Below are positions 8,774 through 17,056 of a stretch of 64,000 nt of DNA, piece by piece. The notes beneath the pieces are model-generated. The model worked only from the letters and a program-made list of their open reading frames with translations, made no database searches and was not told the DNA's origin. The position numbers were made by a program, and so were the translations under genes. The stretch spans positions 97,107-161,106 of the forward strand of contig NZ_JAGIKV010000016.1 of NCBI RefSeq assembly GCF_017874615.1, read 5' to 3'. How positions within the stretch are numbered: position 1 is the stretch's first letter; the number at the start of each line of letters is the position of its first letter. Origin of the DNA: Paenibacillus xylanexedens (GTDB lineage Bacteria > Bacillota > Bacilli > Paenibacillales > Paenibacillaceae).

Positions 8774-10450
8774 TCATGCGATCGGGCCGTGTACGTACTC
8801 ATAAGCGTAGATGGCAAGTTCGATCGCGACCCTTTTCTCGGGGAGGATATAGTCTTCTCCCAAAAGGGCTTCGATTTTGTCCAAACGGTGATACAGTGTC
8901 TGTCTGACGATATATAGAGCGGTGGCCGTCTCTTGCTTGGAGCAGCACAGGACCAAATATTGCTTGAGGGTCCGCAGCAGCTGACCTCCTTTCTCTACAT
9001 CGTAACGAATGAGTGGCCCCAGATATTCTTCGATGAAATCATCCAGATTGCCACTCTGCTTCATACTGGCGATGATGCGGTAACAATGAAGATTACTGTA
9101 AAAGGGCTGCTGCATCACACCGATGTCCTTCTGAATTCGCAGTGTCTCCTTCGCGGATTCCAGACTATCCTTGAGACGGGAGAGGTCTGTGCAGTTATGA
9201 CTGATCCCGATCAGGCCTGAGAAGAGGCAATGGGTCTGTTCCTGCTCGTGCTGCTGCAGCTGTTCGATGCAGCGCCAGAGACTGCTTTTGCGCTGAGATC
9301 CAGGTAGTGGGTCGAGAATGATAAGAATGATTTGGTGATTCAGAACGGTGCTGTAGAGGGTGAAATTCTCCCGAGCGAACACGGAACGGGCAACGATGTT
9401 GCGTTGGATCAATAATTTCTGAAGTTTGAGGCTGTCTGTGTACGCGGGGTTGCTGTCGAATAAGATTATGGTAGCTTTGCTCGTTGCGAGAAGGGGATTA
9501 ACGGTGGATACATATTCATGGATTTCCTTCGTGGAGTGATGTCCGTTAAGCCAGTCAATGACCCACATATCTTCCTTGTAGCGACGTTTTTCTTCCATGT
9601 ATTTGGTTCGCATCCAGTCCTGGGCAATCGCGGCCGCACATCGTTCCAGTGCCTGAATGATGAATTCATCCGAGGGTTTGATCGGTATATTTGAATCTTG
9701 ATCCGTCAGTTTTTGGTGCATCAGCACAAGGTCGGCAAAGGTGTAGTCTAACGCCTGAACAGGCATGCTGATCACATCCAATGTGTTATCTGACAGCTGC
9801 ATTAAATTCGGAATATCCTCCCCCGCCAAATGTTCCCGCTGCAAAAACCAATCCTGCCGACGAGTCTCCAGCTGCTCTGGAGGGCAGTAGGGAACGGCAC
9901 TTGCTTCCCCTTCAAGTGGATATAACGCCACGGCACATCCGGTTGTTCGTGACAATAATCGAAGCAGAGGTTGTACGCCATCTCCATTCAGAAGAAGTTG
10001 GTTAAATGAGGTGGTGAGACGATCGAGTTCGGCAATCATCCGCTGATGACTGCGAATCAGGGTGAAATGTAGATCTTGTGTAATATCGATATAACGGACT
10101 TGTTCGTGGAACCAGATCAACGGAAAATCCGCTGCTACTGCAATTTCTTTCATAGCCCCGAGCTGTAACTTGGTGTGATCCCCCAGTTCCATACAGAGTC
10201 CGGCAGCCCCACGTGCAATTAACTGACGCAAAAAAGACAGGCCTTGCTGCTCACCTTCCTGCCAGCCAATGCCTGTCGTAAGTACTAATTCCCCGCCATT
10301 GAGCAAGTCCCCTACTTCTGGAACCTCCATGATATGAACCCAGCGAACATATCGCTCCAGTGCGCGTTCACTGGCCAGGACTTCTGCCTTGCGAAACACG
10401 GGACGTTTTAACATGTCTCTGACTTGAATATGAAGCGTTGTCTCCCCCAC
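8774..10450 (-). CDS. PucR-family transcriptional regulator
   Basis: The N-terminal 120 residues match the PucR (purine catabolism regulator) sensor domain, with V-H-I-M-E-V-P-E-V-G-D-L-L-N-G-G-E-L-V-L-T-T-G. A central GGDEF-like region follows, and the C-terminal 60 residues are the PucR helix-turn-helix, T-A-L-Y-I-V-R-Q-T-L-Y-H-R-L-D-K-I. Family members respond to nitrogen-containing ring compounds or their breakdown products. Placed convergently to the pyrimidine genes, it most likely controls them. GTG at 10450 is favoured because GGAAGGACGG precedes it; a TTG at 10471 would add seven residues. A perfect ATCACATGTGAT palindrome lies just upstream and might be its operator. Confidence 0.88.
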   Translation of the reverse strand: MGETTLHIQVRDMLKRPVFRKAEVLASERALERYVRWVHIMEVPEVGDLLNGGELVLTTGIGWQEGEQQGLSFLRQLIARGAAGLCMELGDHTKLQLGAMKEIAVAADFPLIWFHEQVRYIDITQDLHFTLIRSHQRMIAELDRLTTSFNQLLLNGDGVQPLLRLLSRTTGCAVALYPLEGEASAVPYCPPEQLETRRQDWFLQREHLAGEDIPNLMQLSDNTLDVISMPVQALDYTFADLVLMHQKLTDQDSNIPIKPSDEFIIQALERCAAAIAQDWMRTKYMEEKRRYKEDMWVIDWLNGHHSTKEIHEYVSTVNPLLATSKATIILFDSNPAYTDSLKLQKLLIQRNIVARSVFARENFTLYSTVLNHQIILIILDPLPGSQRKSSLWRCIEQLQQHEQEQTHCLFSGLIGISHNCTDLSRLKDSLESAKETLRIQKDIGVMQQPFYSNLHCYRIIASMKQSGNLDDFIEEYLGPLIRYDVEKGGQLLRTLKQYLVLCCSKQETATALYIVRQTLYHRLDKIEALLGEDYILPEKRVAIELAIYAYEYVHGPIA

Positions 10451-10470
10451 ACAACCACCGTCCTTCCCCA

Positions 10471-10482
10471 ATCACATGTGAT
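10471..10482. promoter_or_regulatory. 12-bp perfect palindrome upstream of the PucR-type gene
   Basis: ATCACATGTGAT is self-complementary and sits 21 bases before the preferred GTG start of the regulator gene. A TATAAT hexamer on the minus strand lies further upstream (10526-10531), so the palindrome would be in the 5' leader. An operator role is a guess. Confidence 0.3.
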
Positions 10483-10661
10483 CTATCTGGAGTCTGGAAT
10501 CCGTCAACTTACATAATTAATCCATATTATAAGTCTATTTACAGCCAATGGGCTGAAATCTAACGTTCATTTGTTTCAAATGACAAATGGAACTGTACTT
10601 TTTGTGATTTTGATTAAAATAAAGAATTTATATATCAGTCTATGTCTCGTGTGAATTACAT

Positions 10662-10721
10662 AAAAAAAAAGCCCCTTAACATCACATCGGAATTCAATCA
10701 TTCCAATATGCGCTAAGGGGC
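10662..10721 (-). terminator. Rho-independent terminator of the RND efflux gene
   Basis: Read on the minus strand, GCCCCTTA pairs with TAAGGGGC, an inner GGAAT/ATTCC stem stacks inside, and a run of nine T follows. It lies about 70 bases after the stop of the RND transporter gene. The rest of the 10483-10790 gap shows only the PucR leader and promoter region. Confidence 0.85.
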
Positions 10722-10790
10722 GAGAAGCTAATATTATAGTCTACATTTAAGTTGTACTCGAACCGTTACATGAGCACGATCAACGACTTC

Positions 10791-13700
10791 TTAATCTTCG
10801 ATTCTTTTCTTTTTAAATTTCATCAGGAACTCATACACAATCGGTACGATAACCAGCGTGAGCAGCGTGGAGCTGATCAGACCGCCGATTACGGTAATTC
10901 CGAGTCCTTTGGAGATGATACCCGCACTTTCTTCGAGGCCCGTAACCAGTGGCAACAGGGCACCGATAGTTGCGAGAGCGGTCATCAGGATTGGACGCAG
11001 ACGAGTTGCACCGGCTTCCAGCAAGGCTTCACGGGTAGGCATACCCTCTTTTTCCTTGTGAATAACACGGTCGATCAACACGATAGCGTTGGTGACCACG
11101 ATCCCGATGAGCATCAGTCCACCCATCATGGCGGAGACGTCGAGCGTACCACCAGCGATGAACAGACCTACCATAATACCAATGACCGTAAATGGCAGGG
11201 AGAACAGGATTGCGAATGGTGCCAATCCGCCGCCGAATGTAACAACGAGCACGAAGTATACAATGGCGATGGCCGCCAGCATGGCGAGACCGAGTTGAGT
11301 AAAGGTATCATTAATCTGTTCGGTTGTACCGCCGAACTTCACTTCAACGCCATCAGGCAGATCCAGCTTGTCGATCTCAGCCTGTAGGTTGCTCGAAGCT
11401 TTCTGTACATCGGAAGCCAAGATGTTGGCTGTGACTTGCACGACAACTTTACCATCAATTTGCATGATGGAGTTCGGGGACGTACCTTCTTCTACTTTGG
11501 CAACATCTTTGATTGGTACTTCGATGCCAAGCGGTGAAGTGACGGTTTCATCCTCAATTTCTTTAATGCTGCTAAATGTTTTGTTGTCTGTCTCTACATA
11601 TACTTTGTACGTTTTGTTATCAATATCGACTTCCGTGAGCACAGGACGTTCCCGTGCCGGGCTGAGCGTCATAGCCAGTTGACCTGCAGTCAGGCCCAGG
11701 GAACTCAATTTCTCCTGATCCGCCACGAGCGTATACTGCCCGTAGGTGTCAGCAAGTGTGGTATCTGCTTTTTCAAAATTATCCTTATCCGCTTCAACCA
11801 GTTTCAGAATTTCATCCGATACAGGTTTAAGTTGCTCTACATTATCGCCATAGATGGAGAGGCTCAAGCCACTGCCACCCAGACCCCCGGACATGTCGAG
11901 TTCATTCCAGGTTCCTACGGTAACTTCCTTCTTCAGACCTTCTACAAGCTGTTCTTTCACTTGAGTAAAGTCTTTCGTATCTTCGTTATATTCAATATAG
12001 AATAGAGCCGAGTTGGAACCACCGCCACCCATACTGCTCAGTGGGTTCGTGCCGCCGATGGAATATTGCATTTTTTCCAGACCCGGTTGTTCCAGCAACC
12101 ACTTCTCGGCAACAAGTGCTTCTTTTTCGACATCTTCACGCAAAGCTCCGGTTTGTGGACTGTACGTAATGGTCACATATTTATCTTGTTGTTCCGGCAA
12201 GAAGCTTGCACCGATGAACGGGTACAGGAACAAACTGCCGACCAGCAAGATCACTGCAATACTGACTGTGATGAGTTTGTGTGAAAGGGTCCAGTTCAGC
12301 AGGCGTTTGTAACCTTCCGCCATTTTGCCTGGTTTTTCTTCGTGATTCTGTTTGTTCTTCAACCCTCCACGGAACAGGGTGTGCGCAAGCATCGGCACAA
12401 TGGTAATGGCAACGATCAGGGATGCCAGCAAAGCGAATACCATGGTCAGTGCAAATGGCGTGAATAACTCACCGACCATGCCGCTTACCAATGCCAGTGG
12501 CAGGAATACCGCAATAGTTACGATCGTGGAAGAAAGGATTGGCACAAACATCTCGCGAGTTGCTTCGCGGACTAGTTCACGGCCTTTCAATCTTTCACCT
12601 TTGAGTGTTAATCTGCGGTAGATGTTCTCGATAACAACGATGGAGTCATCGACAACCCGTCCGATGGCAACCGTCATCGCACCCAGCGTCATCATGTTCA
12701 AAGTAATATCCATCATATTGAGAGCAGTCAATGCCATGAGCAAGGAGAGCGGGATCGAGATAATGGAGATAATGGTTGAACGAATATTACGCAGGAAGAG
12801 CAGGATGATCAGGATGGCAAACAAGGCGCCAAAAACGGCTTTGCCCAGCATCGTGTTCACCGAGTCCTGAATCGGTTTACCTTGGTCAAGCAGGACAGTC
12901 AAATCAGCATTTTTGAACTGCGATTGCAACTCTTCCGCTTTATCTTTGACTGCGTTAACGACATCAACCGTGTTGGCATCGTTGGATTTTACAATGGAAA
13001 TACCGATCGATTCCTTGCCGTCTGTCCGGGAAATAGATTCCGCTTGACCGATGACTTCGATCTTGGCAATTTCACTTAATTTCACTGTAGGGATACCAGC
13101 TGCGTTGGCAGCACCTGAAGGGCTACCCACACTGGCATTACCACCAGCGGCTTGGCCTGCAGCCTGGTCTGTTCCTTGTGCAGAGCCAGGAGCTGTAGCT
13201 TGACCAGCTTCACCAGTTGGTGCTCCAGAGCCTTGAGGGGCTGCGTTTGAACCATTGCCTGCGGAAGCACCGGCACCGCCGGGTACAACTGGAATGGCAA
13301 GGTTTTTCAGATCATCGATGTCGATGATGTTTCCATCTACGACAACGGCTTTCTGGGATTTATCCAGTTCAAACAGTCCAAGGGGCACACGAATGGATGA
13401 ACCTTGAACGATGCCGTTTACCGTATCTTCCGTTAGGCCCAGCTCGGCCATTTTGGCTTGGTCAAACTTCAATTGAACTTCTTTCACATATTGACCGGAC
13501 ACCTGAACCTGAGCTACACCGTCAATGTCTTCGAGTGCAGGCTGAATATCCGATTCAACCAGTCGTGTCAATTGTTCCAGGTCACCGCCGTCCTTGTCGG
13601 ACAGGCTCAGAGATACAACCGGGAAAGAGTTAATGCTGAACTTGGAAATGGTCGGCTTCTGCACACTGTCAGGCAGTTGAACTTCATTCAGTGCCTCACG

Positions 13701-14027
13701 AACGGTTGCAGTTGCGTTGGTCAGATCTGTTCCATAATCAAATTCGAGTGTGATCGATGCTGCGTTCTCCATGGAAGTGGAGGTCACCGTCTTCACGCCA
13801 TCTACATTGCGTAGTTTTACTTCCAGCGGCTTCGTGACATCCTCAACAATTCCCTCCGGTGCAGCCCCCGGATCAATGGCAGTGACATTCAGAAACGGTA
13901 CGTTGATGTTCGGGATCGTCTCTTGTTTCATCGTCAATCCGCTGTACAAACCTGCGAAAGAGATGATAATCGTCAGAATCCAAATCGCAAACTTGTTGTT
14001 CAGTGAAAAATTAATAATACCTTTCAT
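10791..14027 (-). CDS. RND-superfamily efflux transporter (AcrB/SwrC-like)
   Basis: A 1078-residue inner-membrane proton-driven exporter. A first membrane helix lies near residues 13-30, a large extracytoplasmic loop follows, then a block of helices near 390-560 including V-A-I-G-R-V-V-D-D-S-I-V-V-I-E-N. The second half repeats the same layout, as in all RND proteins. In Firmicutes the closest known type is SwrC/YerP, linked to surfactin and antibiotic resistance. Residues 250-311 are an odd Gly/Ala/Ser/Gln-rich low-complexity insert in the first periplasmic-type loop. The gene follows a TetR gene by 33 bases with AGAGGAGAAG as ribosome binding site. Substrate is unknown. Confidence 0.92.
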   Translation of the reverse strand: MKGIINFSLNNKFAIWILTIIISFAGLYSGLTMKQETIPNINVPFLNVTAIDPGAAPEGIVEDVTKPLEVKLRNVDGVKTVTSTSMENAASITLEFDYGTDLTNATATVREALNEVQLPDSVQKPTISKFSINSFPVVSLSLSDKDGGDLEQLTRLVESDIQPALEDIDGVAQVQVSGQYVKEVQLKFDQAKMAELGLTEDTVNGIVQGSSIRVPLGLFELDKSQKAVVVDGNIIDIDDLKNLAIPVVPGGAGASAGNGSNAAPQGSGAPTGEAGQATAPGSAQGTDQAAGQAAGGNASVGSPSGAANAAGIPTVKLSEIAKIEVIGQAESISRTDGKESIGISIVKSNDANTVDVVNAVKDKAEELQSQFKNADLTVLLDQGKPIQDSVNTMLGKAVFGALFAILIILLFLRNIRSTIISIISIPLSLLMALTALNMMDITLNMMTLGAMTVAIGRVVDDSIVVIENIYRRLTLKGERLKGRELVREATREMFVPILSSTIVTIAVFLPLALVSGMVGELFTPFALTMVFALLASLIVAITIVPMLAHTLFRGGLKNKQNHEEKPGKMAEGYKRLLNWTLSHKLITVSIAVILLVGSLFLYPFIGASFLPEQQDKYVTITYSPQTGALREDVEKEALVAEKWLLEQPGLEKMQYSIGGTNPLSSMGGGGSNSALFYIEYNEDTKDFTQVKEQLVEGLKKEVTVGTWNELDMSGGLGGSGLSLSIYGDNVEQLKPVSDEILKLVEADKDNFEKADTTLADTYGQYTLVADQEKLSSLGLTAGQLAMTLSPARERPVLTEVDIDNKTYKVYVETDNKTFSSIKEIEDETVTSPLGIEVPIKDVAKVEEGTSPNSIMQIDGKVVVQVTANILASDVQKASSNLQAEIDKLDLPDGVEVKFGGTTEQINDTFTQLGLAMLAAIAIVYFVLVVTFGGGLAPFAILFSLPFTVIGIMVGLFIAGGTLDVSAMMGGLMLIGIVVTNAIVLIDRVIHKEKEGMPTREALLEAGATRLRPILMTALATIGALLPLVTGLEESAGIISKGLGITVIGGLISSTLLTLVIVPIVYEFLMKFKKKRIED

Positions 14028-14060
14028 ACGATGGTTTCTTCTCCTCTCTGTTTCTCCTGT

Positions 14061-15008
14061 TTATGTGTGTGACGAGTCAGCTTGGATGAACCGGCTATAC
14101 ATGGCATCCAGAATATGCTGAAGCTCGGAGTGCAAAGATTGAATGGCAGTTACGTTCTCCAGATTGTGCATCATGCCCAGAATAATGGCACGCCGCGGTG
14201 TGAATTCCATCATCTCCTGCCGGAGAATGGCAATGGTCTCAAGTACATCATTCTTCGGTTGCCCAGCAGGCAATTCGGAGGCAGCAATATCCTGCATTTG
14301 CTTGATAATATGAATAGGATGCCGCATCACCGTGGAATCCGGATGAGGTTCGGTAATCCAGGCAGGCCAGTCCTCCAAAGGAATCAAAGGTAAAGGTCGC
14401 TGCTTAAGGAATCCGTGCGCTGCATAGTCCATCATTTGCAGTAAATTTGTTGCCATTTTGGTAACAGTAAGGGACGGCATCTCCGTAAACCAGATCTTGA
14501 CGTAGGAGAGGAACAGCCCCTGTGTCAGCAAAATAAGGTCAATCGTATAAGGCTCAATCTCCGATCCGTACTGCTCCTCCAGCTTATCCTTAAACCAATG
14601 TAAGGTACGTACCTCCAGATCTCTTTGCAGCGGATGGCATTGTTCCTTGCGTTGCTGTTCATCATCCATCATCATGCTGCGCATCTGTACTCGCAAAAAC
14701 TCCTTGAGTTCAGCAACATGGATGAGTAGTGTCTCAATCTGCTTTTGCAGACGTTCACGCGAGGTAAGACTGGTTTCATGCTCAATCTGTGTCATTTCGT
14801 CCATCAGTGTGTACATGCAATACTCCAAAGTACTGGCTTCTAATTCCTCTTTGGATTTGAACATGATGTAGAGGCTGCCTTTGGACATCCCGCATAATTC
14901 TGCAATCTCTTGCATGGATGTTGCAGCACTGCCTTTGGATGAGAATAACTTGAGTGCTGTAGTAATGATGAGTTTTTTCTTCTCATTCATCTCATGTATA
15001 GGGTTCAT
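14061..15008 (-). CDS. TetR/AcrR-family transcriptional regulator of the RND pump
   Basis: The N-terminal helix-turn-helix is clear: A-L-K-L-F-S-S-K-G-S-A-A-T-S-M-Q-E-I-A-E, followed by G-M-S-K-G-S-L-Y. The protein is about 315 residues from the ATG at 15008, far longer than the usual 190-220, with a long C-terminal half I cannot assign. An in-frame start at 15101 would add 31 residues that do not look like family sequence; a GTG at 15020 is also possible. Being first in a two-gene unit with the pump, it probably represses its own operon when no inducer is bound. A near-perfect TTGAC-based palindrome lies 44 bases upstream. Confidence 0.85.
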   Translation of the reverse strand: MNPIHEMNEKKKLIITTALKLFSSKGSAATSMQEIAELCGMSKGSLYIMFKSKEELEASTLEYCMYTLMDEMTQIEHETSLTSRERLQKQIETLLIHVAELKEFLRVQMRSMMMDDEQQRKEQCHPLQRDLEVRTLHWFKDKLEEQYGSEIEPYTIDLILLTQGLFLSYVKIWFTEMPSLTVTKMATNLLQMMDYAAHGFLKQRPLPLIPLEDWPAWITEPHPDSTVMRHPIHIIKQMQDIAASELPAGQPKNDVLETIAILRQEMMEFTPRRAIILGMMHNLENVTAIQSLHSELQHILDAMYSRFIQADSSHT

Positions 15009-15051
15009 TAACGATACATTCACCTCATCAGGGAACTTGTGAGTTCTTGAA

Positions 15052-15067
15052 TTGACTTTAAGGTCAA
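15052..15067. promoter_or_regulatory. Candidate TetR operator upstream of the tetR-RND unit
   Basis: TTGACTTTAAGGTCAA is an inverted repeat with one mismatched pair. It lies 44 bases upstream of the regulator start, the usual place for a TetR-family autoregulatory site. No clear -35/-10 pair could be fixed around it. Confidence 0.45.
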
Positions 15068-15221
15068 AATAAGTATAAACGATCTGGTTAAAGGAATTCA
15101 AATGGGAGTAAATTGGAAAATGTATATGGGGAAAAGTGGCTGATCAAAGGGAAGGAGAGACGGCAAGTAACAAGGTGCAGCTTGTATGTACGATAGGGAT
15201 AAGGTATCAAGAACGTTTAAG

Positions 15222-15353
15222 TTAGTTTCCTCCAGTGAAGGCGTATAAGGCAAGCATAATAATAGCGACTAGAGCGATGAGATAGAAAATGGCCATGGCG
15301 ATCAGAAGGGTATACCCGGTAAAAGAGCCCATGCGTGCCAATAATTTTCTCAT
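15222..15353 (-). CDS. Small single-span membrane protein (43 residues)
   Basis: This short gene starts with ATG at 15353 after AAAGGATG, 9 bases upstream. The product begins M-R-K-L-L-A-R-M-G-S-F-T-G-Y and is followed by a hydrophobic run of about 23 residues (L-L-I-A-M-A-I-F-Y-L-I-A-L-V-A onward), ending F-T-G-G-N. The positively charged N-terminus and hydrophobic core predict one membrane helix with the N-terminus inside. It has its own upstream terminator boundary at 15416-15446. I do not recognise the family; it may be a toxin-like or regulatory peptide. An overlapping longer frame is a shadow. Confidence 0.6.
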   Translation of the reverse strand: MRKLLARMGSFTGYTLLIAMAIFYLIALVAIIMLALYAFTGGN

Positions 15354-15415
15354 GATTACGACATCCTTTCTTACGTGGCAAAGTATAAAGAGGTTCCCTA
15401 TTTATATCATTCCCC

Positions 15416-15446
15416 AAAAAAGACGACTTCCTGATCGAAGTCGTCT
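15416..15446 (-). terminator. Rho-independent terminator, minus strand
   Basis: AGACGACTTC pairs with GAAGTCGTCT around a six-base loop, followed on the minus strand by six T. It would end transcripts of the TetR-YkkC-YkkD operon (with the family 2 repeat in the 3' part) and separate them from the 43-residue peptide gene. Confidence 0.8.
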
Positions 15447-15491
15447 GATTTATATTACAAAATATATTAAATATCATAATGGAGGCTAACA

Positions 15492-15642
15492 ATTACACGA
15501 TAACGGAGATTGCAGAACCGACTTGAAGAAACGAAGTGTTCGCCTTTATCACCAGATTTATCCCTCTTCAAAGGGAATCAAAGAAATCTGGGGATAACAG
15601 CGATCGGAAAGTGGTACTGCAATCGGAGTTATAGAGTGTAAT
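15492..15642. repeat. Long hairpin repeat, family 2, copy B
   Basis: Left end ATTACAC pairs with right end GTGTAAT, and the inner arms ATTGCAG and CTGCAAT pair too. The core CACCAGATTT ... AAATCTGGGGATAACAGCGA matches copies A and C. The arm sequences differ from the other copies while remaining complementary. It lies 12 bases past the ykkD-like stop and before the terminator. Confidence 0.75.
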
Positions 15643-15654
15643 TCAGTTGTTCCG

Positions 15655-15969
15655 TTACGTGATGAGCTTCAGCCCAACAGCTGCCACCAAAATCATCGCG
15701 ATAAACAGGATCCGCTTCGCTTCTTTCCGTTCACCGAACAGGAACATGCCTGTTAACGTACTGCCGACCGTCCCGATCCCCGTCCACACGGCATACGCTG
15801 TGCCCATGGGAATGGACGTCATCGCGTAGGACAACAGCGAGAAGCTGAACACAAACGACACCAGCATTAGTACGATATAAGGCCATCCTTTGCGAGTAGA
15901 AGCACCATTAATACCGATTACGCCGAAAATTTCACATATCCCTGCACCTACAATTGCCATCCAAACCAT
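15655..15969 (-). CDS. ykkD: Small multidrug resistance (SMR) transporter, YkkD-like
   Basis: A 104-residue, four-helix SMR protein. The signature P-M-G-T-A-Y-A-V-W-T-G-I-G-T-V-G and the ending A-V-G-L-K-L-I-T closely match the YkkD half of the YkkC/YkkD pair. SMR pairs work as heterodimers in the membrane, exporting cations; relatives export guanidinium. Its ATG overlaps the stop of the ykkC-like gene by one base (TAATG read on the minus strand), so both subunits are made in step. A conserved Glu in the first helix (C-E-I-F-G) is present. Gene assignment rests on similarity recalled by eye. Confidence 0.88.
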   Translation of the reverse strand: MVWMAIVGAGICEIFGVIGINGASTRKGWPYIVLMLVSFVFSFSLLSYAMTSIPMGTAYAVWTGIGTVGSTLTGMFLFGERKEAKRILFIAMILVAAVGLKLIT

Positions 15970-16310
15970 TATACTGCACCTCCTTTGGCTTCTTGCTGAT
16001 CCGTAACCAGCTTCAGTCCGATTACGCCGCAGAGCAGCAGCCCGATGAGCAATACTTTGGCCAAGCGGAACGGCTCACCGAACAGTACCATTTCCGTCAG
16101 GACGGTACCCGCCGTACCAATTCCCGTAAAGACGGCATACACCGTACCCACAGGCAGCCTTTTGGAAGCGGCAATGATCAGTCCGAAGCTGATCACGATG
16201 GCAATCCCCGTTAAAGTCCACTCCCAGGCATTCGAGGCATGTTTCAGCCCGCTTACCCAGACAATCTCAATAATTCCGCCGATAAATACATATAACCAGT
16301 TGCGGTTCAT
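15969..16310 (-). CDS. ykkC: Small multidrug resistance (SMR) transporter, YkkC-like
   Basis: A 113-residue, four-helix SMR protein with the essential Glu in the first helix (G-I-I-E-I-V-W-V-S-G-L-K-H-A) and the signature L-P-V-G-T-V-Y-A-V-F-T-G-I-G-T-A-G-T-V-L. This matches YkkC, the partner of YkkD. The ATG at 16310 overlaps the TGA of the upstream TetR gene (ATGA) and has AAGGAG 10 bases ahead. In B. subtilis the ykkCD pair lies behind a guanidine-I riboswitch. No such RNA is visible here; regulation is apparently by the co-transcribed TetR protein. A longer frame upstream is not supported. Confidence 0.88.
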   Translation of the reverse strand: MNRNWLYVFIGGIIEIVWVSGLKHASNAWEWTLTGIAIVISFGLIIAASKRLPVGTVYAVFTGIGTAGTVLTEMVLFGEPFRLAKVLLIGLLLCGVIGLKLVTDQQEAKGGAV

Positions 16311-16930
16311 GTTGTTGAATCTCCTTCCGGCACAACGCTGTGTGCCTCTTCGTTCAAATGATGAATGCCATGCCAAAATACAGGCCAGGCTGCTTCCAAC
16401 CGTCTCTTGTACCGACGGGAACTTCCATAGATAATCTCCACGGTAATGCCGTCGAGGAGCGTCATGAATGCAATGGCGGCTTGTTCTGCGGGAATGGCTG
16501 GAATATCTCCATTACGCATTGCCCTTTGCAGCAGACGAGTCAGTGCGCGTTCCATGCCATCGATAAACGGATACACTTGATCCATCACTTCGCCATACAG
16601 AGAAAGGGGGGGGTAAAAACAATTACGCAACATCAAACGAGCCGAAGCATGGGCATTGTATTCTTGTTCGAACCAGACCAACAAGCCTTTCAACCTCTGC
16701 TCCAATGGCAGATCCGCATGATCACGGAAATATTCCAGTGTGTGCCGTTTCACCTCGTGAAAAGCAAAGGCCAGTGTGTGTAAAAACAAGTCATCCTTGC
16801 AGCTGAAATGCGCATATATGGACGGTTTTTTAATCCCGACTTCATCAGCAATTGCTCTCAGAGAAGCTCCCTCATAGCCATCTCTGGCAAAATGGAACAG
16901 GGCTGCATCCCGAATGGATTGTGCAGTCAT
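16307..16930 (-). CDS. TetR/AcrR-family regulator of the ykkCD-like operon
   Basis: A 207-residue protein with an N-terminal TetR helix-turn-helix: D-A-A-L-F-H-F-A-R-D-G-Y-E-G-A-S-L-R-A-I-A-D-E-V-G, then K-K-P-S-I-Y-A-H-F. The rest is a helical ligand-binding domain. It is the first gene of a three-gene unit with the two SMR subunits and overlaps the ykkC-like start by 4 bases. A perfect 16-bp palindrome, 11 bases upstream of its start, is the probable operator, giving self-repression and inducible export. The inducer is unknown. Confidence 0.9.
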   Translation of the reverse strand: MTAQSIRDAALFHFARDGYEGASLRAIADEVGIKKPSIYAHFSCKDDLFLHTLAFAFHEVKRHTLEYFRDHADLPLEQRLKGLLVWFEQEYNAHASARLMLRNCFYPPLSLYGEVMDQVYPFIDGMERALTRLLQRAMRNGDIPAIPAEQAAIAFMTLLDGITVEIIYGSSRRYKRRLEAAWPVFWHGIHHLNEEAHSVVPEGDSTT

Positions 16931-16941
16931 TCAATCACCTT

Positions 16942-16957
16942 CCTAACGATCGTTAGG
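16942..16957. promoter_or_regulatory. TetR operator palindrome CCTAACGATCGTTAGG
   Basis: A perfect 16-bp palindrome with the TAACGATCGTTA core that resembles many TetR-family operators. It lies between the -10 element (16960-16965) and the ATG of the regulator (16930), so a bound repressor would block initiation. Confidence 0.8.
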
Positions 16958-16959
16958 TA

Positions 16960-16991
16960 ATTATATTTCCACACTTTACATCACCTGTCAA
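16960..16991 (-). promoter_or_regulatory. Promoter of the tetR-ykkCD operon
   Basis: On the minus strand a consensus TTGACA (16986-16991) and a consensus TATAAT (16960-16965) are separated by 20 bases, longer than the usual 17. The operator palindrome follows directly. Both hexamers are perfect, so the long spacer is notable and might require DNA twisting or lower basal activity. Confidence 0.6.
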
Positions 16992-16998
16992 GATGAAA

Positions 16999-17032
16999 AT
17001 ATCCGCCTGCACAGTAGAGTGCAGGCGGATAT
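16999..17032 (-). terminator. Rho-independent terminator of the phospholipase-D-like gene
   Basis: A perfect 14-bp stem (ATATCCGCCTGCAC with its complement) closes a six-base loop and is followed on the minus strand by TTTT. It lies 25 bases past the stop of the gene at 17057-18532. Confidence 0.85.
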
Positions 17033-17056
17033 AACAGGTATGGATATGGTTTCTGA

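Noticed and set aside
10752..11387. 211-codon plus-strand frame opposite the RND gene
   Set aside because: Asp/Gln/His-rich shadow product with no domain and no start signal.
15217..15492. 91-codon minus-strand frame overlapping the 43-residue peptide
   Set aside because: It reads through the terminator and repeat-side sequence in another frame and lacks a ribosome binding site; the shorter gene has a good one.
16320..16990. Guanidine-I (ykkC) riboswitch ahead of the ykkC-like gene
   Set aside because: The upstream sequence is filled by the TetR gene and a short promoter with operator; no conserved guanidine-I core is present.
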